Assembly (NCBI RefSeq): GCF_900700375.1
Contig: NC_041726.1
Location: forward strand, 9,340,373 to 9,404,372
Direction of reading: 5' to 3'
DNA: 64,000 bases
DNA from: Denticeps clupeoides
Lineage: Eukaryota > Chordata > Actinopteri > Clupeiformes > Denticipitidae
Below are positions 24,601 to 36,049 of the stretch, piece by piece; position 1 is the first letter of the stretch; every line of letters starts with the position of its first letter. The translations under genes were made by a program, and so were the position numbers. A model generated the notes under the pieces. That model made no database searches. It saw only the letters and a program-made list of their open reading frames with translations, and was not told the origin of the DNA.

Positions 24601-25684
24601 TCATTAAAACATTCATTTGGCGCAGAATGTATTTAGTGCGCTTGGCGGCCCATAGTTTCAAAGCGACTGGAGATACGATGCTGTATGATGACATCGTTGA
24701 TGAAATTTACACAGGGCAGACCCTCAATCTCCTTCCTGGAACAAACAGCCAGAACTCTGTGGCTTCGAAACCCAAGAAAAAAAGCTCCTTCGCCCCTGCT
24801 GATATCTCTGCTTCTGCCACACCATCACGATTTAATTAGCTTCTTACGTAAGGATAAAATAAATGCGGCTCTCCGGTCTGATTAGCTCTGGCGTCGTTAC
24901 TCAATGGCTGCTCATTACTGGCCGACGATATCTCCAGTTATCGCTTCTGGTGTCTTTTACAACCAGTGTCCTCCGTACCTCCATCACAAGGTGCTTAAAA
25001 ATGAAACGACTCGGCATCTTGCAGCTACTGGCACATCGGAACAAGAAGTGCCCACAAGGTTAAACCAAGTGGGATGAATCATATTCCTCTGTGCTCCAGT
25101 CCTTTTGGTTTAAATTGTGAATTGAATGAATAAAGGACAAATTTCACCTAATCCCCACTTCCCCGCCAGGATGATCCATGTCACATAATAAAACGTTACA
25201 GATGGAGGTTCTGTCATCTCCATTCAAAAGGCTGCCCTTCTATCACCTTTGTAGCCTTCACTCCAGGAGAAAAAGTTGACTTTAATGTTCACTAATTGCC
25301 GTAGGATGTGACCTGACAGTATGAACCCAAATAGGTTACATAAGAAGAAGCTTGAAGAGAAGCAGGTTCCTTCCCAGATCCCTGTGTTCCGAGAGCACGG
25401 TTCAGATTAATTAGACATCTTATGGAAGCACAGATGTGTAAAAGTACGCAACGTTCCCCAACCGCCAGCACGTCAGATAATGGTTCCCGGGAGAATCCAA
25501 GGAACCTCAGGGACAGCTTTCCCGAACAAGCAGGTTGCTGTGGCTGTTAGCCACAGCACTAGACAAGGTTTCTGTCTACTTTCAAATTCATTCGAAACTG
25601 AACCCCACAAAAGTTCCAAAGGGCATTTGGTTGGAACCAGAGGTGCATACTCTTTTTTTTTGGTTTGCAAGCTACTTTTAAAAT
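24601..25684. other. Intergenic, nothing recognised
   Basis: No supported exon, RNA gene or repeat family. Confidence 0.35.
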
Positions 25685-25880
25685 GGGTGGTAGTAGCCTA
25701 GTGGGTAACACACTCACCTATGAACCAGAAGAGCCAGGTTAAAATCCCACTTACTACCATTGTGTCCCTGAGCAAGACACTTAACCCTAAGTTGCTCCAG
25801 GGGGGACTGTCCCTGTAACTACTGATTGTAAGTCACTCTGGATAAGGCTGTCTGATAAATGCTGTAAGTGTAAATGTTAA
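25685..25880 (+). mobile_element. SINE-A copy, near full length
   Basis: The clearest plus-strand copy. It has head GGTGGTAGTAGCCTAGTGGG, a degraded box B (GGTTAAAATCCCAC), body GAGCAAGACACTTAACCCTA, and tail TGATAAATGCTGTAAGTGTA. Confidence 0.9.
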
Positions 25881-27065
25881 AATGACCAAGTCAAACGTGA
25901 TCTACTATCAATAAAAGTGTGTGTGTGTGTATATATATATATATTAAATAATGTTTTAGTATTGATAGTATTTTTTATAATTTTTATTGATAGTATATAT
26001 ATACACACTGACTGTATTTTCTTCTTACTTGGTCCTTGAATTCTGTGGCTGGCGGTTCACTCCCTTTTGCAATGTGCAGTCTCCTGTGCACGGCAGATTA
26101 TTTTTAAAGGCGGGACTGCGCAATCGATTCATGTTGCCTTTTTGATTGACCAGTAGTTGCGATCAATGTGTTCGACACCCATGATTTAAATAGTAAGATT
26201 AGATTAGCTGTTATAAACGTGTTAGCATGCATGCTACCTATTCCCCATGCAACGTTTGCCTATAACTGCAACATTGTTTCAAACCAGAAAACTAGCTGGG
26301 GCTAATTTAGGCTCCAGCTGCCTTGACCCGCTGACCTGCAGACATCTGTGTCCAGAGCACGCTCGGAAATGTGACCATGTCCTGGAGAATTCTGGCCTCG
26401 GACCCAACGCAGGCACGTGTCAAAATGTGATCCCCGTCCACCCAGCAGCTAGCGTGAGGCCAGGCTGGGTTGTGTAACACTTCCGTGGCATGTTTGCGTG
26501 GCATTACACGATCTGCTTTAGCATGCCGACCCCCTGACATCCTCTGCCTGGCATCAGCGCCCCGCCCCCATCTTCCTATTGGTGGGGCGATGTACAGTAG
26601 CAGGATTATTTCTGATGCATGCCACCCAGATTATCTCTGCACTTCCCACGGATCCGAGCCAATAAAGTACCTCAGCCACTCGAACCCGCACCGTATCCTG
26701 TCTTTTTGTTCCTTCGCCGCTTCTGAACTTATTGGAATTTGCGGAACTGCTGACGCAGTGGCCGTTTCTGAATGTTGGGCTATTTATAAAGGCATATTTT
26801 CCACAGTGCTCCGCATTGACCAGACACCCTAACTGTGCGAGAGGACCCAGGGGAACCGTGTGTCCCTTTCCCGCTCTCTTTTTGGGGTTTAAAGAGTAAT
26901 TCCATATCACGCGTGCCACAACATGTTTAAAAACTATACATTCAAGAGTTAAATATATGTACACCAAACAAACCAATGAAGCAATGAAATTGTCACCGTA
27001 CTGCTTAACGATTAAAAGTAGATATAAACAGATTCTGTATGTGTAGTATAATATAGAGAATAATA
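25881..27065. other. Intergenic, simple repeats and unassigned sequence
   Basis: A (TG)(TA) patch lies at about 25917-25944. The open frames at 26247-26832 on both strands overlap each other and show no family motif. Confidence 0.35.
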
Positions 27066-29045
27066 ACAACAACACAACAACATTTATTTCTTATATAGCC
27101 CAAAATCACATACAGTATGTCTCAATGGGCTTTGACAGGCCCTACAGTTGACACCCCCCACACTTGACCCTTCTGCACACAAGGAAAAACTCCACACATA
27201 AAAACTCTAGGAGAGAGAAAAAAAAAGAAAGGAAGAAACCTTGGGAAGGAGTGATACAGAGAGGGACCCCCTTCCAGGGTAGAGTGAGCCTGCAAACGGT
27301 GTCAGTGCAGGGTTGGATATGATATAATAATAAGTCCTACGGTTGTAGGGTTGGAGAAGTCCAGGATGTATTAAGTGTCATGGTCTAGATAAGGTGTCTG
27401 TAACGATGTTACTGGTCCATTTGAAGATCCCTGGAGCTGTAGTTGTAACGGTGGTGGTGGCTGTGGTGACCCTCTGGTTTGTTTCATGTTTTGTCCTTGT
27501 AAAGCAGTTGTCAGGAACCAGGATATATTTGCTGGTCTGATCACTGATCACTGGGGTCTGCCAGTAGTCTGGGCGCTTGATTCCGTGTCTCGGAGAAAAA
27601 CAAACAGAAGCAGCGGCAGACGGTTGGACTGTACGACCGATACTGAAATATGTGGTTATAGTGGTATATTGGTGCTACAGTGGCCCGGTACCCTAACTAG
27701 GACAGCCTAACTGGTGAATTTAACTTTGTCTGTGTCTAACAGGGGGACTCTGTGATAAACTGGACTTTATAATTGACACTGTGTCAAAATCAAGTGAAAT
27801 GAGGGTCTAGGACTTTAGCAAAAAGCCAGAGAAAACAGATAGGTTTTGAGATTGGATTTAAACACTGAGACTGTGTCTGAATCCCGGACACTGACAGGCA
27901 AGCTGTTCCACAACTGCGGAGGTCTATAGGAGAAGGATCTGCTCCCAGCTGTGACCTTCTGCACCTTTGGTATCAGTAGTGACCCCGCACCCATTGATCG
28001 AAGGGGGCGTGGCGGTTCGTAAGGAACCAAAAGTTCACTCAGGTACTGTGGGGCGAGACCATTTAGAGCTTTATAGGTTAAAAGTAGGATTTTGTAGTCA
28101 ATCCTAAATTTGATGGGTAACCAGTGCAGTGATTGTAAGACTGGGGTGATGTGGTCAAATTTCCTGGTTCTGGTTAGAATTCTGGCTGCAGCATTCTGTA
28201 CTAGCTGGAGTTTACTCATGCACCTACTAGAGCATCCAGACAATAATGCATTGCAGTAATCTAACCTTGATGTAATAAATGCATGGACCAACTTTTCTGC
28301 ATCATGCATTGAAATTATATTTCTTATTTTCACAATATTTCTAAGGTGAAAGAATGCTATTCTAGTGACATTATCTACGTGCGAACTGAATGAGAGACCT
28401 GCATCAATGATGACACCTAGATCCTTCACTTCAATACTCGGTGAGATAGGAAGGCTATCCAGGGTTATTGTGTAGTCAGCCAGTTTATGCCTGGCTGCTT
28501 GAGGCCCGATTACAAGCGCTTCTGTCTTGTCAGGGTTTAACAGGAGAAAGTTGGTGAGCATCCACTGTCTAATGTCCTTCAGACAATTCTCTATTTTGTT
28601 CAGCTGCTGCCTCTGGTCTGGCATTGCTGACAGATACAGCTGTGTGTCGTCAGCGTAGCAATGAAAGCTAATACCGTGTTTGCGGATGACGTCGCCTAAA
28701 GGTAACATGTATAGAGAAAAAAGTAACGGACCTAGGACAGAACCTTGTGGAACACCAAATTCTACTTTACTGTGTGAAGACGAAACACCATTGATGTCCA
28801 CAAACTGATATCGGTTGGTCAAATATGATCTGAACCATTCAAGGGCTGTTCCCTTAATCCCGATAACATTCTCTAACCTGGCAAGGAGAATAGCGTGATC
28901 AATAGTGTCAAACGCTGCACTCAGATCAAGCAGGACAAGCAGCGAGATGCGTCCCTGATCAGAGGCCAACAGCAGGTCATTAACCACTTTAACCAGCGCT
29001 GTCTCAGTGCTATGATGAGGTCTAAATCCTGAGGGTGGTCTAAAT
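27066..29045 (-). mobile_element. L2-clade LINE, 5'-truncated, long open RT frame
   Basis: The minus-strand frame 27815 to about 29040 is open for roughly 400 codons and encodes the C-terminal half of a non-LTR reverse transcriptase. Visible motifs are [47 protein letters not shown], the catalytic YADD box in [13 protein letters not shown], and the distal [14 protein letters not shown]. About 750 bp of 3' untranslated sequence follow, ending in GGGCTATATAAGAAATAAAT. The N-terminal endonuclease is missing, so the copy cannot move itself. The intact frame suggests a fairly recent insertion. It is the best reference for the copy at 822-2415. Confidence 0.9.
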
Positions 29046-29149
29046 AATGTGAAATATGAGGTTTAAAAGAAAAAACATGATTTAATAACCTAATCACATG
29101 ATAAAATCTGTCTGTGTTTCCCCTTCAAACCCCAATATAGAAGCTGAAA

Positions 29150-29363
29150 AAGCAGCACAGCAGACAGTGAAATGTGTCCTCTGCTTTTAACCCTTCACCA
29201 TGAAAGGCGCTCGGGGAGCAGTGTGTGGGGACGGTACCTTGATCAAGGGGACCTCAGTGGCACCTTGGCGGTTCAGAATTCGAACCTTCAGTTGCGGGAC
29301 TTTTTATGGGGCAATGGTGACCAATAGCGGGTCTGGAAGTGGTTATAGACCACCACTGCCCCA
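29150..29363 (-). mobile_element. SINE-B copy, rearranged head
   Basis: The tail and core are recognisable (GTGAAATGTGTCCTCTGCTT, GCTCGGGGAGCAGTGTGTGG). The head region beyond 29303 is scrambled. Confidence 0.7.
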
Positions 29364-29421
29364 TAAAAATGCAGTGCCCCACTACCAGCAGTCGAGATTC
29401 CCATATTTGGGGATTTTGCAG

Positions 29422-29490
29422 GAGTTGTCTCCACCGAGGAACATCAGCCTGGGAGAACCACGTTCCTGAAGATGGAATCTCCCCCGCCAG
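29422..29490 (+). other. Orphan exon-like segment
   Basis: A 69-bp segment flanked by a usable acceptor (GGGGATTTTGCAG) and a perfect donor (CCAG then GTAAGTTA). One frame is open throughout, and an ATG at 29472 sits in good context. I do not recognise the product and there is no clear partner exon. It could be an untranslated leader or chance. Confidence 0.15.
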
Positions 29491-29696
29491 GTAAGTTAAG
29501 TATCTGTCGATTTTTCAGACGGTGGTTATGAAGGTTCTCTCCTCTGTCTGAGTATAACCTATATAAATCCGTGATTACGGCAGCTGAGATTACAGTAGCT
29601 GTGACCGTTCATGGTCCATGGTACTGTCTGCATTAAAAAGTCTGCCCGATCCAGGTTTAGAAGAGGACGTTCAGAATCTTCCCGCTGCAACAGTGA

Positions 29697-29815
29697 CTCT
29701 TTTACCTGTGACCCGCCGAAGGTCGTCCAACTGCCCAGTCACCGAGGGCAGATTAGCCTGGATGTCAGCCAGTGCCTGAGCCACCAGCAGGAACACCAGC
29801 AGGCCTGGCTTTAAC
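29697..29815 (-). other. Exon-like segment with leader-type hydrophobic run
   Basis: The minus strand reads LLKPGLLVFLLVAQALAD then LPSVTGQLDDLRRV and meets a donor-like GTAAAAG. This resembles a secretory signal peptide exon. A stop lies in frame just upstream with no ATG between, so it is either a fragment or chance. I do not recognise the family. Confidence 0.15.
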
Positions 29816-30590
29816 AGCGCCGGCTAATCTGTCTAAAGACAGTCAAACGGCCACGTCTATTTATGGGGCCGTCCTAGACGCTGAGGGCCCAATCCCCCCC
29901 CCATACAGCCAGATACCCGTTCTGCTGCGGGAACTGATGACTGGGCACTATCTGGGTAATTGCTGTCGTTACCGAGGGAGGACCGCAGCGACCTTCGTGT
30001 TCTGAGCCTGTCGGAGTAACTCAGACTGACCTTCTAAAGTCTGGACAGTTTTAAGCTCTGCAATGGCTAATTAACTCAGCATCATAAAATGAAGTATATA
30101 AAGATTAATCTGACAATTTAGTACAGAAGTAATTAAACTCAAGACAACCACTGTAGTATATGGGCAGCTGCGGTTGCTGATTATGAATATTTTCCATGTA
30201 CCATGTATGGAAATTATGCTTCCTGGGCCCTTGTGTATTTTAGCAAAACGGATGTATATGTGGTATAAATATGTTTCAGTTTCAGTTTTATTTGTCATAT
30301 GTAGGTTATCGCAGGGACTTCATTACCATGAAGTGTGTACAAGTGACTAAGCTAAAATAAATTAGCAATACAAAATTTGTCATTTTACAAGATAGGTAAG
30401 ATATGAATGAGTAAAATAGTAACAATTTAGATGTAAACGGGGTGGGGGAGAAAAGAGGCAGATGGGAGAATGTGAAGAGATTGAGCAGGAAGAACAAGGA
30501 CAGTATTTTATAATTTGCAGATGCAAGTGTGCAGGTACAGTTTGTGTAATGTGGGTGTTCAGGTGTTGCCATGTACATATATATAATTTC
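29816..30590. other. Intergenic, nothing recognised
   Basis: AT-rich from 30060 onward. No supported gene or repeat. Confidence 0.35.
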
Positions 30591-30593
30591 ATA

Positions 30594-31091
30594 CAGTACT
30601 GGCCAAAAGTTTGGACACACCTTCAATGTGTTTTCAATGTGTTTTCTATATTTTCATGACCATTTACGTTGGTAGATTCTCACTGAAGGCATCAAAACTA
30701 TGAATGAACACATGTGGAGTTATGTACTTAACAAAAAAAGGTGAAATAACTGAAAACATGTTTTATAATCTAGTTTCTTTGCTCTGATTACTGCTTTGCA
30801 CACTTTGGCATTCTCTCGATGAGGTCGTCACCTGAAATGTTTTTCCAACAGTCTTGAAGGAGTTCCCAGAGGTGTTTAGCACTTGTTGGTCCAGCTCACC
30901 CCAAACCATCTGGATTGGGTTCAGGTCCGGTGACTGTGGAGGCCAGGTCTCCACTTTTTGTTAAGTACATAATTCCACATGTGTTCATTCATAGTTTTGA
31001 TGCCTTCAGTGAGAATCTACCTATTTAAATGGTCATGAAAATAAAGAAAACACATTGAAAGAGAAGGTGTGTCCAAACTTTTGGCCTGCGG
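30594..31091 (-). mobile_element. Tc1/mariner-type element with transposase remnant
   Basis: The element is bounded by TA dinucleotides (30592-30593 and 31092-31093) and by inverted termini (CAGTACTGGCCAAAAGTTTG against its complement at the right end). The minus-strand frame 30763-30954 keeps the Tc1 transposase C-terminal motif WPPQSPDLNPIQMVWGELDQ. The usual catalytic Glu of the DD34E triad in SPDLNPIE is Gln here. At 498 bp it is far shorter than an autonomous Tc1 (about 1.2-1.6 kb), so it is a deletion derivative. Confidence 0.85.
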
Positions 31092-31159
31092 TAGAATATC
31101 ATCTGCATTTATTTTATACAATTTGCTCATTAGTGAATGTTTCCTTAATTCCATTTTTA

Positions 31160-31353
31160 GCATTTACATTTATTTTTACAGCATTTACCGGACGGCCTTA
31201 TCGATAGTGCCTTACAGTGTCAGTAGTGACAGGGACTGTTCCCCTGGGGACACTCAGGGTTAAGAGTCTTGCTCAGGAACACAATGGTAGTAAGTGGGGT
31301 TTGAACCTTCTGATTCATAGGCGAGCATGTTACCCACTATGCTACTACCAGCC
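31160..31353 (-). mobile_element. SINE-A copy
   Basis: Near full length with scattered differences; head end CACTATGCTACTACCAGCC, tail TTTTTACAGCATTTACCGGA. Confidence 0.85.
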
Positions 31354-34300
31354 TAGCAAGTTGTTGTGGCTAACCAGTCTGACACATATCATGTCACTCA
31401 CATGCCTTGTACTGTACTAAGCATAGGAATAAGTTTTATTTGACTTTGAATACACTCCTGTTTTCTGCAGACATTCTTTTCTTCATTTGTTTATTTAAAA
31501 GCCTTGGATTTTTCTCTATTGTGAAATCATAGATAAGGTGTCCACTGAGTAATGATAGTTCTACATCGGGGTGATAAAAATTACAAAGTTAAGAGAAAGA
31601 TAGATTGTAGTAAAGTGTGTCATGATGATGTTCTGCTTACAAAGCTCCAAGGAGCATTCAAATGCACTGATAAACATAGCCATGTTCAGATATGAAATCA
31701 CCCTGTTCCTGTTTCAGTAGAACAATCTGCATGTGTCATCTAATAGAAATAAAAAATAAATAAAAACACTTCATCCATGTCAAAGGTCATCACTGGAAAA
31801 GAGGTAAACACATCCTGTTCCTCTAAAGCCAAATTCCAATACACATGTTTACTGTGTCCTCAAAGTACAGAGCTCCTACACAGTTTTGGGTATTTTGTCC
31901 CACAGTACACCTGATAATACCCCTTGTGAAAGGCTCGACTGTGATCTGATGAGCTGGATCAGGAGTGAAGGGTCAGTGAATGACCTTTGTTTTAGCCTTG
32001 TTCTCTTTAACTGAGCAAGAGATAATCCGCAATGAGGTGTGCGTTAAATGGTTTTAATGACTGACGCAAAGGCCATGAAGCACGCATCAGTGTGGATTAA
32101 TCCATTTATACCACATTTTATGCCAAGACTTGTCAGTGGAACCTTTGGTTACTGATGTCAAAATGAAATCTGCTGCTCTGTACCCATAACTTGCTGAGAC
32201 CTTAGATGCGGCATTATAGCTCGCCAACGCATTAGTGCATAATGTTGACTACAGACCAACCAGCCAGTCGGAAGTTACGTGTCATATCAAGCCAACAGAA
32301 ATGGATTCTGCTGATACTGTGCTGATTGCAGCTGGCCTGAGCGCTAGCAGGGTCACGCCAGGTTAAGGCTTTCATGCTACCGCCCACACCACCTCAGCAA
32401 GGCCTACTGGGAAGTGTCCGTTAAAGTAATCCATGGTTTGTCTTTCCATGAAAGGAAGTGTGTCGAGCGAAGGTCAAGACGGGCTGGCGTACCTCCACTT
32501 TTTAAAAATATGCTCATTTAGCTTACTGCTAACCTTTACAGATTAAATCATCTGCAGATTTTTTTTACCCAGAGGCATATTGTTCCAGATACAAGACAAC
32601 ACTGATTTAAATCGATGTCAGGGTCCGTTACGAAAAGGGGCCACGCTGGATCTGAGATTCGTCTTATCCTGTGTTATTATGATTCCTGGTTGTTTTCACC
32701 AGTGTCTGCCTGTATAAAGCTGCCCTGTTAGTGTCTGTTTGCCGTTATTGAGGGATGTTTTTCCCTCTGTTGTATGCTCCATCTAATACATTTACATTTA
32801 AGGCATTTGGCAGATGCCCTTATCCAGAGCGACTTAAATAAATCCCTTTCTCGTGACGTTGTGCATATGAGTCCTCCTTTCCTCACGATGTCCAGCTATC
32901 ATAACAACCTAGTATATTTCTTCTTCATACAAATCACGAAATGTACGACAACAGCATTTTTCACGTCTAAAATTCTGGCCATTTATAGATGGTGATGTTT
33001 TGACAGTTTGAACCATATTTTTCAGTTGCTACAAAACTAAGAGCACCTTGGGCATGTTGAAATCATTTTATCTTCTGGTTTTACTGAACTAAACTATGGC
33101 TAGCAATCAATTTAATGCATTCCGGTTTAACTTTTCCAGCATGGAGCAAGCGTCAGTCAGATCTACTGAAGCGGCCATATCGTTGCAAGCGAGACAGAAC
33201 GATTGCTGGCCGCCCGTGTGCATGTCAAGTGTTGCTGCAGGGACTGCTGTAGACATCTCGGAACCACACCCAAATGTGCACATTATCAGCATTTATATTC
33301 AAGCGTTGTAATGGGTGAAAAGTGAACTATGTTGCACACAGGGCCAGAAAGAGAGAAGAATTTCCAGTCAGACTGCCACACGAAACTGCTGCCACTCTGT
33401 ATTTTGGTCCTCGGGAGGAGGTGCCTTTACACCTCGGGTCAGGAAGGTGGATGCTATTATAGGAGCGTAATCACTGCGGTCATCAGTTTATTTTCAGCTG
33501 TGGTGGATTGGCTCAGTGCACGGCATCAGGGCGAGATTTGGCAAGCAAATGAACGTCATGCAAATGAATTCCCACAAAGTCATAAATATTTTTTTCCACC
33601 TGCATATATGTCTCTGCAAGTGTCATTTTCAGATACAGCATAGATCACATCGTGGCAAGGTGCTTAAAACAAAGTTATTTGTTGGAATGGAGATGCGCTT
33701 TCTTTGCACGGTTATTGCAACGAGCATTTCTCACAGATGGGAAATTCTAATTAATTTCCTTCCAATTGCTTAGTCCTGCGCAGAGAGAGCAGAGGGGGCT
33801 TTTGCACAAGAGTCCTACGAGTGCAAACATTCAAAACATGTCGTGAATGGTCATGTGACCCAGATCTGCCCGCCTCATGGTTCCTCAAGATCAGTCACAA
33901 AGCGAATCGGACTACAGGCAGCAGAAATGGCGGGGTGTCACCAAGAGTGTCTGGGGTTGGCACTGAAATTTGGAACATTGAAATTTAAACACTGAGGGAA
34001 ACATCTTTAAAATGAACAGAAATAATCATATAGAAATAATAACACCCCAACAGATAGGGCTGTGTGGGTAGAATGTGAAAAAACGGACGTTTTTATATTT
34101 TTAAAAAGGGGAGGAGCCTGTCAGATCTGACACACCCTACGAAGGGGTCGTGATAATGCCTAGTTAGCTGAAAACGTATAAGCATGCCTGGACTGTCACC
34201 TTCTGCTTTTACGTTTCACCACACAGCACCTGAGTGCGTAAAAGGTGACGATGACGCGAGGCAGCATTACACTGATCGTGTGACAGGTACAGAGTGTCCT

Positions 34301-34532
34301 GCTTGGTTTTTTTTTTTTCTCCCCGGGGGTTTTTCTAGACAGAACAAAAAGCGGGTCAAAGGAAGTCATTACACCCATCAGCCAATTAAAGAGAGGCTGG
34401 CTGCGACCTGGGGACTCCGGTGTCCTGGAGACAGGTTCTCCCCTGGGCCAGATTCCCGTACCCAGAAGGCGATCTGTAACTCAACGCCGGCTTTTGTTTG
34501 TGACTGAGGTATAGGATAACAGGGGTAGGAAG

Positions 34533-34534
<2 letters not shown>
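31354..34534. other. Intergenic; one tail-only LINE fragment
   Basis: No host gene found. 32785-32837 is an isolated copy of the L2/SINE-A tail (CATTTACATTTAAGGCATTT, then CTTATCCAGAGCGACTTAAA) without any body, so it is a very short 5'-truncated insertion. The remaining sequence shows nothing I can assign. Confidence 0.45.

Positions 34535-34580
<46 letters not shown>
34535..34580. repeat. (TG)n(GA)n microsatellite
   Basis: A short TG run followed by a GA run. Confidence 0.95.
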
Positions 34581-34584
<4 letters not shown>

Positions 34585-34995
34585 ACACTCATGTTAGCAA
34601 GGACCAAATCAAAAATGCTTATTCAACTAAAAGTAAGATCTGAATTCATGAGTAAGTCTATGATTAGAAAGGTCTTATAATGCAGATGCTTGAAAATATG
34701 TTAATTATACATACGTTACAAACTTATAACACCAGGTCCTCATAAACAAATGAATAAGAAAGTGTAAATGTGTTTTAGAAAAACTAGCAAGGCTACATTG
34801 CGGTTTTCTCTTAGGAGTGCTAACGCCACAAAAAGTAAAATCTACGTGGATGAGTAGAAAAATGAATTAACACATACAGAGATTTAAAAATGAATTTATA
34901 ATACACACGTTACATACTTATTACATCAAGTCTTCACAAACATTTGAACAGGAAAGTGTAAACGTAAATGTATTATAAATGCAGTTGTTATGTGT

Positions 34996-34996
<1 letters not shown>

Positions 34997-35026
<30 letters not shown>

Positions 35027-35042
35027 CACGTGTGTGTGTGTT
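34997..35042. repeat. (TG)n microsatellite
   Basis: A TG run interrupted once by CACG. Confidence 0.95.
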
Positions 35043-35896
35043 TTTCTTTGTTCAGGTGTGTCACATTTCTCTGGTTTGAGTTATCACTCCAGCTATCGTT
35101 TCAGAGCAAGACAGACAGAAGGGAAGCAGGGATCGAGCAGGAGGTGGAACTAGCGATGAAGGACGAGTTCACCGAAGAACAGGAGAACCTGGAAAACACA
35201 AGGACATGAAGAACGGCAAGAAATCCTTCATAGGTAGGAACTTTCCTGAACACGTTCTGGTTCGTGGAATCGTTTGTTTATTTATTTTTTGTCCTTTCAT
35301 GCGCTGAAAATCTAATAATGTTCCCCTTGTGTTCCCATAATTAACTTTGTGCTTTTCCATTTCCTGTGCGCTCCTGTCTCTCGCGGGTCTTTGATCGTTG
35401 TTTGATCAGTGACTCGGGCTTTCATCATCTTCTCGCCATATTAGTGTGAGCGTCCTGCGCCGTGTCTTTCCTTCACCGCACACCCATAATGCACTTTCTT
35501 GCGTGTTTTATCAAAGGGCTCTCGTCTCTCTCATCTCTCTCGTCTTACACTCCACTGGGCAGCAGCCATGGCTGTTATCGCCCCGAGCAACAGACGTACC
35601 GCCCGGTCCAGACAAGCGTGGAGAATCCAGGTTACATCAGCACGTTTTTACGTAACACCGGTTCTAACGAGTTCTAATAGAAGATACCTGCAAGTTTATG
35701 ACAAGAAAACTACTTTTAACATCTTTAACATTTAAGCAAATGACCAGAGCTGACCGTGTGAACCGTATGTTCAGAATTACTTCCAGTCATTATGCAAGAG
35801 CATAGAACATCAGGATCTATTACATGATTACACATCATAATGGGATAATAGAGAAAATCAGGTTCTATTCATATTTATGGATCCAGTTCCCATATC

Positions 35897-36049
35897 AAGA
35901 CCCAAGTTCAAACCCCACTTACTACCATTGTGACCCTGAGCAAGACACTTAACCTTAAGTGTCTCCAGGAGGGGGGACTGTCCCTGTTACTACTGATTGT
36001 AAGTCGATTTGGATAAGGGCGTCTGATAAATGCTGTAAATGTAAATGTA
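35897..36049 (+). mobile_element. SINE-A copy lacking most of the head
   Basis: Starts at box B (AAGTTCAAACCCCACTTACT) and continues through body and full tail (GGATAAGGGCGTCTGATAAA). Confidence 0.85.

Noticed and set aside
26247-27075. Overlapping open frames on both strands
   Set aside because: They contradict each other and show no recognisable protein signature.
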